Shown: piece after piece, positions 37,147 through 49,277 of the stretch | Numbering within the stretch: the stretch's first letter is position 1 | How the letters are laid out: each line of letters begins with the position of its first letter | DNA from: Caprimulgus europaeus | Lineage: Eukaryota; Chordata; Aves; Caprimulgiformes; Caprimulgidae | DNA: 64,000 bases | NCBI GenBank assembly: GCA_907165065.1 | Contig: OU015535.1 | Location: 620,001 to 684,000, forward strand | Direction: 5' to 3' | The notes under the pieces: model-generated | What the model was told of the DNA's origin: nothing | The model's database searches: none | The model's input: only the letters and a program-made list of their open reading frames with translations | Position numbers and translations under genes: made by a program

Positions 37147-37772
37147 AGATCTTAGAATAATTGAAAGAAACATGAGGAGGTCAGCTAGTCTAACCTTTTG
37201 CTCAAAGTAAGATTAGCTGTGAGGTCAGAGCAGGTGACTTAGGGCTTTACCCTAGTCTGGTTTTGAAAACCTACAAAGTTGGAGACTCTCTGGGCAACTG
37301 TTCCATTGCTTGTCCTCATGGTGAAAAAGTTATTTCTACTGTCTAGTCCGAATCTTTTTTGTTTCAGCTAACATCTGTTATCTCTCATCCTCCCATGAGG
37401 CACCACTGTGCAGAGTCTGGCTCTGTCTCCTTGATGGGTTCTTTGCAGGCATAGGGAGGCTGCTACGAGGTCCTCTCAAACCTTCATGACGAACAAGCCC
37501 AGTTCCCTCAGCCTCTCCTTCGCAGGGCAAGAGCTCCAGTCCCTTGGCCATCTTGGTGGCACTGTGCTGAACTTGCTCAAGGTTATTGATGCCTGGTTTG
37601 TACCAGGAGCCCAAAACTGGATGTTTTGCAGATGTTTTCTGCAGATGGTCTCGTGAGCAGTACAGGGGATAATCCCTTCCCACCATCCACTGGCTACACT
37701 GCTCAACACAGCCCAGGATGCCGCAGGCCACCTTGCTGCCAGAGCACACTGCTGGCTCATGCTCAGCAGCCT
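37147..37772 (-). repeat. Old, diverged CR1 LINE fragment
   Basis: Minus-strand CR1 of an older class. Recognisable blocks on the plus strand are the tail near 37150, GGGCAACTGTTCCATTGCTT, CCCAGTTCCCTCAGCCTCTCC, and TTGGTGGCACTGTGCTGAAC. It ends at the CACTGCTGGCTCATGCTCAGC block (about 37772). It is more diverged than any other CR1 here except those at 53.6 and 57.6 kb. Confidence 0.85.
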
Positions 37773-39397
37773 TTAGGCATTTTTTTGGTGGTTTCTTTGT
37801 CATGGTGATGTTCCAATATACAAATTTACAAATATCAAGGTACATCCCTTTCAAGTTCTCTTTTTGTGAGGTTCATAGGCAGAAATTTTTTGGAAAGCCA
37901 GGAATTTGACAGTGCAATTTTTAGTTAGTTAGTTAGTTTGTTTGTTTGAGGAAACCACATTGAATCTTTAGGTCTGGATCATTTAAAATGATACCAGCAC
38001 AATTTGATAGCTTTTCATTCATGGTTTAAAGCAGCAAGAGGAAATTCCATCTCAAATGTGTATTTCAGCCCCAGATATCACTATTGTGATAATTTTACTT
38101 GAATTTCCCTCAGCACCACTTGCAATTTGCCCCGCAGCTTGTGGCTGAACCAGAGCATACATTTTAGAAAGACAGTTGGTTTTGTTTAAGTCCTTGGCAT
38201 TGCTTTTAATACTGATATTGGAGGTACTCGTCAGATTTAGGGTGTGATAAACGATCAGCTTATGGACTAGACTGGACTGAAACCATTAAATATCATACAC
38301 AGGGAATTTCTTAAATCAACTTACACCTGAAAGTGCTGAGTGCCTTCAGCAGAACTTCGAGATGTTTCCATTCCACCTGTGATCTTCAGTCACTCATGCC
38401 CCTCTGCAGTCACACTGAGTGTTATTTGTTGTTTGTAGAAACACAGATTGATGTTGGAGTTTTACTGGCAGACCATCAGAAATACAGTGCAAATGTTTTC
38501 TTTCTTTTGGTTCCTACCTTCAAGAGCAGGTATATTTGTAAGTGATTTTTTCCTTGGAGACCTGTTGCCTGAAGGAAGCAGCGCCCTCTGGCTTTTTGTT
38601 TCTTCTATTGACTGAATATTTGATACAGTATATAAAAAAACTTCCAGTATACCCATTTTACTGGCACTGTGTTGCTGTGGTTTCGCTTCATTAGGTGCTT
38701 ATGCTTGCAATTATTTCCCGCTGTTGGCTTTTCTTCTTTTATTTGCTGAGTGACTTTTGTATTCTTATTAAATCTTGATGCACTACTTGCGACTTATAAT
38801 GTAATCATCAGGGAATTAAACCTCAAGTCATTAATAGAACATAAAATAAAGACAAAAAGCTGTCAGGAATATCATGTCAGTTACATAGCCCACAAATATA
38901 AGAACATCTTTGTGTTTACCCGTTATTTGTTGTAATTCATTGGTATCTTCTTTTGTTGTAAGCTTTGTCAGGAGCTTAGATAGAAGGGGAGTTCAGGGTA
39001 AGTGCCCCATTAAGATGCATATTTTACTTCTTAAACGTTGCCTGCTGGGTGGGTTTCTGCCATCTGCTGACCTGCACTGCAAACATCTCTGCTGGTGCTG
39101 GCGTTACTCATGCGAAGGAGCTGAGCATCAGTCCAGTGTTACAAACTGAAGTACTGAAGTATGGAGGAAATGAACCAGAACTGATAAATAATGTTGAAAA
39201 CTGGGCATAGTTATATGGGTTTAGATCCAAAAATGTGATTTTTAAAACTGCTGTCTAGCTGGAGATTAAAATCAATAGTTGTTCTTCTACCTAAAGTCAA
39301 GAACTGCTTGCATTGAACATCTTAATGCTGAAGGCGTGCTGAAATCTAAAGGTTGGTTAATTCATCTCCCTCAGGGCTCTGAGGATGGATCTCTGCT
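37773..39397. other. No recognised gene
   Basis: AT-rich unique-looking sequence apart from the microsatellite at 37921. Short frames only. Confidence 0.5.
37921..37949. repeat. (TTAG)n/(TTTG)n microsatellite
   Basis: Four TTAG units followed by about three TTTG units. Short simple repeat. Confidence 0.9.
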
Positions 39398-39658
39398 ACC
39401 CAATAGCTTTAAACTGGAAGAGGGGAGAGTGAGATGAGATGTGAAGAAGAAATTCTTTGGTGTGAGGGTGGTGAGACCCTGGCCCAGGTTGCCCAGAGAA
39501 GCTGTGGCTGCTCCTCCCTGGAAGTGTTCTCGGCCAGGTTGGATGAGGCTTTGAGCAACCTGGTCTAGTGGAAGGTGTCCCTGCTGCTGGCAGGGGGGTT
39601 GGGACTGGATGAGTTTTAAGGTCCCTTCCAACCCAAACCAGTCTGGGATTCTGTGTGC
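39398..39658 (+). repeat. CR1 LINE 3' fragment
   Basis: Plus-strand 3' UTR of the same subfamily as the 1.65-kb copy. It holds GAAGAAATTCTTTGGTGTGAG, the GGAGGAGCAGCCACAGC equivalent and GGGGTTGGGACTGGATGAG, then TTAAGGTCCCTTCCAACCC and a GGATTCTGTG end. Confidence 0.92.
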
Positions 39659-42182
39659 CTGAATCTACCCCAGGCACATGCCCTGGGATAGATTGGCAAA
39701 GCTGTGACCCCTCTAGAGCGCAGGGGTAAGAAGCTACTTCACGTTAAAACAAGGTTCTTCGAGGAGGCGAGGTGGTAGTTCTACATACAAATTTGAGGTT
39801 ATGCCCAGAAGTGGGAGGTGCCAGTTCTAAGCCCAGCATGGAGCTGCTCAGTGAGTGCTTTGGGGAGCATAGGGAAAGTCAATCCAAAATCACATTTTCC
39901 CTCATCCAGCACATTTTTTCCCGACGTGTGGCATGGCTTCAGTGTGAGAGGTGCTGAGCATCCCCACTAGCAGAGTTACAGTCTTTGGGGTGCAGGTCTG
40001 AACCTCTCTTGTTGGGAAAGGAACTGAGCATGGCTAAGTACTTGAAGTACTAAACTGCTACAGTTTAAAAGAGAAACACCATTGCTTCTTTATTTTAGAA
40101 TAAAGAATTTCACCCATCTCTGTGGGAAGGAAAAAAGTCGTTCTGGTGTCTAGGCTTTGCCTAGGGTCTGAAAGGAAATTGAGTGACCTCTTGTACTGTC
40201 TGAGGACAGAAGGAGGAAAGGTTGCTAGTTCGAAACATTGGCAAGCCAGGCATAGTAGTGAAAGTAGTAGAGCCCCAAGAGGAAATCCAGCATGCTGGCT
40301 ACTTTGGATCCCATTTTGATAGACCAACTAGGTACCAGACACAGAATCCCCAGGTTTTCTTTGAGATCAGGTGCTTCAGGATGAAGTATAGCAGAATGTA
40401 AGTTGTGTACCAGATCTGGCTCCTAAGGGACCTCCAAGTGACTAAACATGGGCTATGTCCGTGCTTGGAACAGAATCCAGGTGTCCTCATCTACAGGTCT
40501 GTGCTCTCACTCACTGCCAGCTCTGTGGTTCCAGCAAAGGCTGCTTTCAGGGCTTGGATGCAGGCAGAGTTTAATCTTTTGGGCTAGAACTGTCTCTGTT
40601 GTAGGACTGGACGTGAATCACGGCTGCAGTGCAGCTGAGTGCCAGGAGGTCTAACTGGAGCCCTAAATCTACCAGTCAGTGTGATGGATTGTAAAAGGGT
40701 TACAATAAAAGGGGAAGTCATTAGTCCCTGCTGAGGATTTCCTTCCTGAGCACCACCAAATCATTTTTCTGGCTTCCTAAGTAGGCAGGAGTGAGAGATT
40801 AATTTATCTTTCTCTCTGGCATTGCTTTTCTGCAGGATGGATGTACAAACAAGAGGTAATCAATGACTGAGAGACAGGAAACATTCTAATGCTGGGGCCA
40901 GGGCAGCTGTGGTTTGGGTGGTTTGGGTTTTGCTGCACGCTGCCTTTCTAAGGACTTTTTATTTATTTATTTCAAAAGAGCACTGGCAGTGTGCAGGAAT
41001 GATGGATGCTTCTGCTAACAGTGAGCAACCTCATAACCTTTGTAAGGGCATCGCTACCAGAGACTCAAAGTACAGAACAGGAATTCTGAAATGGTTAAAA
41101 AAGAGCACTTTGACCAAGTAGGGGTTTCTGGATGAAGACAGAAATAACCACCCTCACATTTTTAGGAGAAAAAAACATAGATTCTCAGCCTAGCTTAGAA
41201 ATGCTGCAGTCTTATCTGTGGCCTATAAGATTAATCAGGAGGATGAGAAGTAAATCTGTATCTGGACTCCTTTGTCAGGCTGCACCATGCACTAATCATC
41301 ATGTTCTAATGCCTGAGTTTATAGTATGGTGTAAATATTTACATTATCATCAGTAATTATGGTTAATCACTTTTTTGGGCAGTAACATAGTGAATTTGCT
41401 TGGCAAATGCTTCTGCAATGGTGCTGGCTCTAAGGGAAGTCTGAACATGTACCTCCTGATACCTTCTGACCTACCTGCCAGAAAACTTACAAAATAGGAG
41501 AAATCACATGCTCTGAGGTACTTACTTGCTGGTCCATCACTTACCTACCTAAAAATGTGTTATTCTAAAACCTAGCAAACCCAGCATGAGGGTGAAAAGC
41601 AAGTGCTTAAAACGGGTGCTGTTTTCCAAACAAATTGACTGGAAATATTATATGAAAACTAAGGGTTCAAATTTACCCCCATTTGAAGGATGCCAGTTTC
41701 TGAGCACATGTATGTTCCAAATAATTCTTGCCTTAATGCATAAAAAAGACCAGAATTCCAATTCCAGAAAGCTTCAGCTTTGAAATCTTTGTGTCAGATC
41801 CATTTGCAGTATCCAAGCCCACATGATTTAGACACCAAAATGGAATTTAACGTCCTTGTTCAAAAGAGCAAGAAATTTTTAAGTGTTCTTAACTGTTTTT
41901 CAGACTAGTCATAGTCAAGTACATTTTTTTATTTTGGTGGAGGATTAGAAGCAGCGAGATAATAGGATAAAATATGAAAGGTGTGTGTATGAGCTGGCAT
42001 GTGAAGAGATCCATCTTATTCTGTTCTTCCAGAACAAGAAGATCATTAGGAAACTAAATAAGATATTTACGTCTATTTTCACTGAGAGAAACTTGAGAGA
42101 GGTGGGACTGACGTGATCTCTGAGTGGCTTTCCAGGAACTGAACATTCTTGGGTAACCTTAGGGCAAGGTCTGAGGAAGAGT
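39659..42182. other. No recognised gene (2.5 kb)
   Basis: Mixed-composition sequence without repeats I recognise. Frames are under 90 codons and show no family match. Confidence 0.5.
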
Positions 42183-43445
42183 TCATAGAATCATAGAATC
42201 CCAGACTGGTTTGGGTTGGGAGGGACCTTAAAGCTCATCCAGTCCCAACCCCCCTGCCAGCAGCAGGGACACCTTCCACTAGACCAGGTTGCTCAAAGCC
42301 TCATCCAACCTGGCCCAGAACACTTCCAGGGAGGAGCAGCCACAGCTTCTCTGGGCAACCTGGGCCAGGGTCTCACCACCCTCACACCAAAGAATTTCCT
42401 CCTCACATCTCATCTGAGTCTCCCCTCTTCCAGTTTAGTGCCATTTCCCCTTCTTCTATCATTTTGTAAAACATCCCTCCCCAGCTTTGTTGTAGCCCCT
42501 TCTCTTCTCCAGGCTGAACAGCCCCAACTCTCTCAGCCTGTCCTCACAGCAGAGCTGCTCCAGCCCTGGCATCATCCTCGTGGCCTCCTCTGGACTCGTT
42601 CTAACTGGTCCATGTCTCTCTTGTGTTGGTGGCCCCAGCACTGGAGGCAGCACTGCAGGTGGGGCCTTATGAGATCGGAGTACAGGGGAAGAATCACCTC
42701 CCTGGCCCTGCTGCCCACGCTGCTCTGGGTGCAGCCCAGGACACGGTTATTGGCTCTGGGCTGCCAGTGCACGTTGCCGGCTCATGTTGAGCTTCTTGTC
42801 CACCACCACCCCCAGGTCCTTCTCTTCAGAGCTGGCCTCAAGCCACTCATCACCCAGCCTGTATTTGTGCTTAGGATTGTCCTGACCCAGGTGCAGGACC
42901 TTGCATTTGGCCTTGTTGAACTTCATGAGGTTGGCACAGGCCCCACCTCTGCAGCCTGTTCAGGTCCCTCTGGGTGGCATCCCGTCCCTCCAGCGTGTCA
43001 GCCTCACCACCCAGCTTGGTATCGTTGGTTAACTTGCTGAGGGTGCCCTCAATTCCCCTGTCCATGTCACTGACAAAGATGTTGAACAGCACCAGTCAAT
43101 ACTGACCCTTGAGGGACACCACTCGTCACTGGTCTCCACTTGGACATTGAGCTGTTGACCACAACTCTTCGAGTGCCACCATCCAGCCAGTTCCTTACCC
43201 ACCGAGTGGCCCATCCATCAAACCCACATGTTTCCAGTTTGGAGACAAGGATGCCATGTGGGACAGTGTCAAATGCCTTGCACAAGTCCAGGTAGATGAC
43301 ATCAGTTGCTTTAGCCTTGTCCAGCAATGCTATAACCGCGTCATAAAAGGCCACCAGATTGGTCAGGCATGATTTGACCTTGGTGAAGCCACGTTGTTTG
43401 TCCCCAATCACCTCCTCATTCTCATAACTGTAATCCTTCACTCAC
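42183..43445 (-). repeat. CR1 LINE, 1.26 kb, with reverse-transcriptase remnant
   Basis: Minus-strand CR1 reaching well into ORF2. From 43441 leftward it keeps [55 protein letters not shown] and [11 protein letters not shown], the standard CR1 reverse-transcriptase blocks. The frame is broken after that. Near 42465-42510 about 100 bp present in sister copies (52.6 and 58.8 kb) is missing and the flanking bases are altered, an internal deletion. The tail at 42183 is two copies of the TCATAGAA unit. Confidence 0.95.
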
Positions 43446-43669
43446 TGGCCACACCCTGCTGGCAGAGGCTCTTTAGCCACGTCATAGCGAAAGCAATGCA
43501 AACTGGAGATGGCCACTGTTACATGGGAAGAGTTATTGGAAACCAGCTCCCAGGATTTTATTATTGTTATTGAAAGAGCTCCATTTTATTAAAGGAAATT
43601 TAATCCATAAGTGCATACAAAGCTTGGCTGTTGGTTTATCTGACTATCTACCCCACAATATATTTTCAT

Positions 43670-43697
43670 CTTTTTTTCCTTTTTTTCCTTTTTTTAT
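43670..43697. repeat. Short (CTTTTTTTC)n tract
   Basis: About three units of seven T's separated by CC. Simple repeat. Confidence 0.85.
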
Positions 43698-44170
43698 TAA
43701 ATCTGTCATAAGCAGAAAGGAAAGGGCATCTTTGGTCAGTGCTCTCAGTTTCTGCTGATGCTGTTCAGGGCACAAAAATCTATGCTTATATTACTGTGTT
43801 GTAATAATGATCCCAAGAAATTATTTGCTTTGCTTTTAGTGCCTCACTGTAGGCAGCAATACATTCAGGAAATTAATTGAAAGTATAACTAAGGGCAGTT
43901 ACACAAGAACTGAAAAAAACATACCCACATAGAGCCCAAACAGCACAACTTAACCACGAGCACGTTGCAATCCCCTGGCCTGTTTGGATTCTTTGAAAGG
44001 ATTGGAAAATTATGTGTTTAACTTACACATTTCACAAAGCCTTTAACGACAATATCTCTTAAAGTTCTGGAGTCATTGGAGGAAGGAGACAAGGGGAGTT
44101 GCAAGTTAAACCCTGGTTAAGCAGCTGGAAGTCAGAAAACTGTTTCTTAAAAAAGAACTGTTTCATAAAT

Positions 44171-44310
44171 GTCTCCTTCTCTGGAGATGTTCAAACCCCG
44201 CCTGGACACGTTCCTGTGTGACCTGCTGTAGGTGATCCTGCTCTGGCAGGGGGTTGGGCTGGGTGATCTCCTGAGGTCCCTCCCAGTCCCCACCAGTCTG
44301 TGATTCTGTG
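44171..44310 (+). repeat. CR1 LINE 3' tip (140 bp)
   Basis: Plus-strand end of a CR1: CTTCTCTGGAGATGTTCAAA, then CGCCTGGACACGTTCCTGTG, the GGGTTGGGCTGGGTGATCTC box and a GTGATTCTGTG end. Same subfamily as the copy at 4.1 kb. Confidence 0.92.
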
Positions 44311-44514
44311 TCATTAAAAAGTCACTCTGCATCAGCGCTGGGGTCCAGGATAGGTGTGGTTTTGGGAAGGGTGTGGGGGAAGCCGCTGCCCCTCTGCCAG
44401 GAGAGCGTGTTCTGTGCCCCTTGGCCTGGGAGCAGAGCCGAGCCGAACTGGTGGCCACAGCCCTTGGGCTTCGGGGCCCGGGGCGAGTGGTGCCATGGAG
44501 TGGGCGAGGCGTTC
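44311..44514 (-). other. GC-rich left flank of the solo LTR, open on the minus strand
   Basis: Minus-strand frame 44514-44322 is open and continues, in the same phase, the frame that enters the LTR insertion site from the right. The composition is markedly GC-rich for the region. The product is not recognised. It is low-confidence as a gene. Confidence 0.3.
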
Positions 44515-44987
44515 TGTCGCGACGGAGGGAAGACCCGGACGCTCAATATGAGTGATCAGCAAGCTTCATTTATTGATTTATTGTGCTCCTTATATACAGT
44601 GGTTAATTAAGCTCATGCATATTCTTAAAGACCTATACTGATTGGTTTATTAATGATCCTGGGAACTTTCTCCTTTGTTATAACAGGTGGCTTTGCTCTG
44701 TTCACGTCCCAAGGACGTCAGCAGGGCACTCCTACTTTGCGGTTACCAGCTAAAGCTGCTCCCTACTTTTTCCCAGCTTAGTTTTGCTGAAGTTGTTTGT
44801 CTGCAGTCTCAAGGACAAGTCAGGATCCTGGAGACTTCTGCTAATTCACCCTGACCGTGCAATTGCTGTTGTACTTATGTCAAGGGCCTAAGCTGGCTAC
44901 TGCGGCCTGAGCCATTTCGTACCCTCGCTGCTCCTGCTGAGCCTCTGATTGTACAACAGCTCCAGTGATCCATGGCCCCTGTCAACA
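44515..44987 (-). mobile_element. Solo LTR of an endogenous retrovirus (ERVK-like)
   Basis: A 473-bp element bounded by TG and CA. On the minus strand it begins TGTTGACAGGGG and ends TCGCGACA. It is flanked by a perfect 6-bp duplication, GCGTTC, at 44509-44514 and 44988-44993. A 6-bp duplication is typical of class II (ERVK/beta-type) elements. A TATATAAGG box on the minus strand (about 44588-44596) is followed at once by AATAAA signals (about 44567-44582). No internal viral genes remain, so it is a solo LTR left by LTR-LTR recombination. The intact boundaries suggest it is fairly young. The specific family is not named because I could not compare it. Confidence 0.9.
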
Positions 44988-45336
44988 GCGTTCCCTCCCA
45001 TGGGACCTTGGTGCCACTGCTCCAGTTGGGCTGTGGATAACGAGCACAATAAGCTGCTTGTGCGCAGAGGCCATCGGGTACCTCGATGTCGCTGTCCCTG
45101 CCAAGGGTCTGGGTGACCACAGACAAAACTGCTCGCAGGGATCTTGGCAAAGGTGCGAAGCCAGGACCCAAGAGTGAAACCTGCCTGCAGAAATGGCTCA
45201 AAGGGTACAAAAGGCTTCTTAACAAAGGTGAACCAGGCCTGTAGAGAATGCGTATGAGGGTACTTTGGGTTTAGTCTTTCAAAGTGCGATTCTAGCACAT
45301 AACTGTAGGCTTCTGGACAGGTTTTCCTGTTCTGTT
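44988..45336 (-). other. Right flank of the solo LTR, open on the minus strand
   Basis: Open on the minus strand from a stop at 45337-45335 down to the insertion site (about 115 codons), with no ATG near its start. It contains W, C and P residues in a non-repetitive pattern (for example LQAWFTFVKKPFVPFEPF) but matches no family I know. It could be a decayed exon, part of an older retroelement, or chance in GC-rich DNA. Confidence 0.3.
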
Positions 45337-46890
45337 ACTGTAGAGCCAGCAACTGAATTTTTTAAAAGTCCACAGATCTGTTTAGGTTTAGAGTTACAGC
45401 TTGCTTTGCTTTAGCAGCTTAAAGGTGTCTAGAGCTGTTTTGTTTAAACACCTAAAAATACAACAAGTCTAAATATGCTGTGAGAAGCAGCTTCACGTTC
45501 CTGGAAAGACCAACAGCCAGGCTGGGGAGGAGGAAGTGCAGATGTATTTAACCTGGAGAACACTGTTTCTCACTTTGCTGTTTTTCCATGGTGCCAGTGA
45601 TTTGAGAAGCAACCAGGCACACGGCTGTGTGTTATCCCACTAATGTATATACTGAGACATGCCAAGGAGAGAGACATAAACTGTCTCCCCCACCCAGTAT
45701 TTATATCCTAGCTAGATAATACTGTAACACAGAAAATCCCTGTGTGTTCTGGCTGCCAGACAATGTTCCTGGGCCTGCTAATGCCGTCCCACTGAAGCAG
45801 AGCAATCATTCTGATGCATCTTTAAAGAGACTTTTGATTTTTAAAGTGAAATAACTCACGGGGAGAGAGCTGCTACCAACATGATGTCCAAGCAGTAGAT
45901 GTATGGGTGAGCATCTTGCTTACATTGCCTACCTGTGCATCTTTCATGAGACTGAGAAGACAACCTGTGTTTTCATGAGCTGATCCAAAACTTCCTGAAG
46001 TTGAAGGAAATCCTGCCGTGAGCTTTTGCTGAGTGCACTGAACATGAACCAAGACTGCAGTAAAAGATATAAAATGAAAATGTTTCTTTTGAGAAGACAT
46101 TTGACACCTGCTGTATGGTTTGCATGTCTTTATCTCCGTTGCCTTACTGTTTAATTGCCTTGCCTACTTTAGCTCTTCCAGGCCTCTCTGGTTTAGTTTA
46201 TGTAGAGTCTATAGCTGCAGGTTTCTCTTCTTACCTGGTAGTCTTTTGTAGGAATAAAATACATTAGCAGGAGGGAAAGCCAGGCTGCTTCCAGAATGAA
46301 AATACACTGCCTGCATCAAACACCTCATCTACCTGCACAGCCTGATTGGAAAAAAACATATTTAAAATCTATGTTGCTGTGGGTTTTTTTGTGGGTTTTT
46401 TTTGGTTTAAGGTGACAGTTCTTTGATAGAGTATCTGTCTTATTTTCTCCATTTCCCTTCTTGCCACTCATTATTTTGCCCACTCCATCTTCCTGTGATG
46501 TCTTCTCTCTCCCCATGTTTTATCTGCTCTTTAATCCTCTGGAGCACGTTCAACAGTTCCTCTGTGTGAACCTGGAGGAACAAGAGTGAACACAGAGCGA
46601 ACAATTCCGTTTTGCAGGCTCTGTGCAAATGTTCCTATCATGGCTCTTTGAGCACACGTGCCAACTCACCATGGAGGCACAATTCTTCATTCCTTGCAGG
46701 GTACTTGCTGTTTTAAGATTAGGGAGCTGTAGATTGAAATGAAAGTAGCAGGGCTATGAGAGTGGTCATGGTGTATGGTGACTGCTGCAGCCCTGCAGGA
46801 AGGCTTGGTTGTGTTTGCCCATCTGCCCTGCAGCGTAATGATTTCATAACTTTTGCACCTTTGTGGCCAGCAGCACAACCTCTTTCATGG
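45337..46890. other. No recognised gene
   Basis: Unique-looking sequence between two LTRs. A G/T-rich low-complexity tract lies at 46379-46411. Only short frames. Confidence 0.5.
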
Positions 46891-47540
46891 TGTGACAGGT
46901 TCACTGGGCTGGCCCTTGGCCAGCAGCCAACACAGCCCTTCACCCACTGCCCCCTCACCCCCAGGGGATAGAGGAGAGGATTGGGGGCAAGGGTAAGGAG
47001 ACTGGCAGGGTGGGATAAGAACAGTTTAATATAAAGAAATAAAAGAAAACTAAAAAAACCCCTAATATTAAAATAGTAGTGATAATTATAATAGTAATAA
47101 AATACGCAAATGAGTGACCCCCAGTGCCATTGCTCAGCACCCACTGACCCAGCCCGGCCTGTTCCCAGAGAACGATCCCGGAGCAGCGACAATCCCGAAC
47201 CGAAACCGCAATCCCGGGAGAGCCAGAGCCCGAGCGAGAGCCAGAGACAATCACTGCCCTTACTGGTCAGCCCCTGATCATATATTAAACATGATGTGAT
47301 ATGATCTGGAATATCTCATTGGCACATCCCAATGCCAGTTTGGGGTTTGCTGTTCACTGTGCTTCTCCCTCCCAGTCCCAATGCAGCTGTGAAGCAGCCA
47401 AACACGGTGGCCTTGAGCTCCAGCAGCAACTCATAACACCAGCACTGTTATCAACGTTCTTCTCATAGGTCTTACACTGAAAATAAACCACTTCTAACTA
47501 CTGAGAAGAAAATTAACTCTGTCCTAGCCAAACCAGGACA
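46891..47540 (-). mobile_element. LTR of an endogenous retrovirus (avian ERVL-like)
   Basis: A 650-bp element that on the minus strand begins TGTCCTGGTTTGGC, with CAGAGTTAATTTTCTTC soon after, and ends CCTGTCACA. That opening is a hallmark of a very abundant avian LTR type, which I associate with ERVL. Internal features are a CCAAT box near 47312, a degenerate tandem of GCTCTCGCTCGGGCTCTGGC units near 47215-47250 and an A/T-rich stretch at 47020-47110. There are no internal viral genes on either side, so it is probably solo. The flanks CATGG and CGTAG are not an exact duplication but differ only by two transitions. Confidence 0.8.
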
Positions 47541-49277
47541 CGTAGCACCATCAACAATGACTTTTTTATATCAACAGTCCTGTGGAAAAAGATTTGTTGT
47601 ATTGGAATGGACATTTACTGTGGGAGGAGCTCAAATGCTGCAGCCAGTGTGTGTATCATCTCCTCCCTGTGGTTTGTAATATATGCTAATTTTGATATTT
47701 AAATGAAAAATAGAACAATCTGAAGCAATATTGTGGCTCTCTGCGATCTTCCCTATTTATTTATGTATAGTCTGAAACAGGGACGCATAATGGAGGGCAG
47801 GTACTGGGGCTGGCAGGTGACAAATGAATGGTTGCAGCCCATGGCTGAGTCTGTATCTCCTCACTTGGATAGTCACCAGAATGCATTATAAGATGCTAAT
47901 GGCCAATTCTGTTAACTCTGCTTTTTGTCCAACAGAATGTGGCTAGGATGGTTGATGGAGATGGTGCTTCAACATGGAAGTGTGCAGTCCTAAGCTTCCT
48001 CCTAAAGGTGACATGGGCAACTCAGGAGGGGTGGTGTCTGCGGGGAATGTCAGTGCAGTTAAGTAAACACTCAATGCTTCAGTGTGTGTTCTCCTCTGCC
48101 CGTTCTTTCCTTCCCCCTTTGACTGGGGAAACTCCACAGGTTCCAACCCCAGTTGCACAGGTGACGGGTCCAGTGCTGGGTCTTTTTCTGCTGAGACACA
48201 GGCTGGAGGAGTACAGATCTCCTTGCAGAGCTTCTCAAAACCTCACCACTGAAGGACAAGGTCAGAGGCAACTAGTCAAGGGTTTTGTCTGTCCAGACTG
48301 GAGCTGTAGGAGATGTTAGTGTAGGTGCGTGGTGGATTGCTGGGAGCCCTACCCCTGGGGAATGACCACTGTCCTCAGAAATTCCAATCCACTGTATCAA
48401 AATGAAAGGCCCTTAATTTGGACTTTGAGTGGGTGTGTTACTCATCATTGTACAACTGGGGTTTGAATTAAGCTTGGCAAAAAACTTAATGCTCAGGTGA
48501 GCACTTTTCAGCTCTGTGTGAGTGCAAGCTAGGTCCAGAGAACACCACCCTGCAAAGCCTTGGAAGAGATGAGGAAATATCCCTTGGAGAAGATTCAGGT
48601 TGTCAATTAAAATTTAATGAGAGCCTTTGGCAATATGAGAGCAAAGGTTGGGTCTAAAGCCTTTATTCAGTCCTATAAATAAGTTATAGCTGTTAGGTGC
48701 ATTGGTCATCATTTGAAAGACAGCTTTTGCCAGCAAACACAACTGCGTCGTGTCTTAGACCATGGAATCAGGAGTGCAACTGGCCAATGACATAAAATTA
48801 ACAGTTGGCTTCCACTGCCAGTTTAGGGTGGTAAATGGGTGTAGTGACCCCAGGAACACAAATGAGGTGGTCAAACACAACTGGAAGTAGCTGATTTTTA
48901 CCTGTACTGGTTCTGGTTCTGTACAGGGGGTGGTGATGGTGGCGTGGGGAGACAGCTGGCACAGAGTTATTTGGGGATCTCATTAAGAAGCTCCTGACAA
49001 CAAATGGCTTAATAAGATAACTGCTTTAATAATGCAGAATAACGAGAGGAGCATAGATAGCAATTAAATCCTATGTCCCTTTAGATGCTGGGTACCCGTG
49101 TTCATGCAGCATCAGATGGAGCCCAGGCTGATTCTCCACTGGTGCACTGTGCAAGGCAGAGCAGATGCTGTCTGTGCTCCCTATTGGTCATCTGAGCTAA
49201 CATTTCCCTACCAGAAAAATAAATGAATCTGTTCCTAAAGGGTGCTCTCATGAAAACTTCTTGCTGGACTTTCAGAC
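47541..49277. other. No recognised gene
   Basis: AT-rich with no CR1. Frame 47939-48319 (plus, 126 codons) is open but has no family match and overlaps open frames on the other strand. I do not call it. Confidence 0.5.

Noticed and set aside
42216-43040. 274-codon plus-strand open frame
   Set aside because: Antisense of the minus-strand CR1 at 42183-43445; the sense strand carries the reverse-transcriptase blocks.
44515-45300. A longer provirus with internal genes beside the 44.5-kb LTR
   Set aside because: Perfect 6-bp duplications flank the LTR on both sides, so it is solo. The right-hand open frame lies outside the element and shows no retroviral motif.
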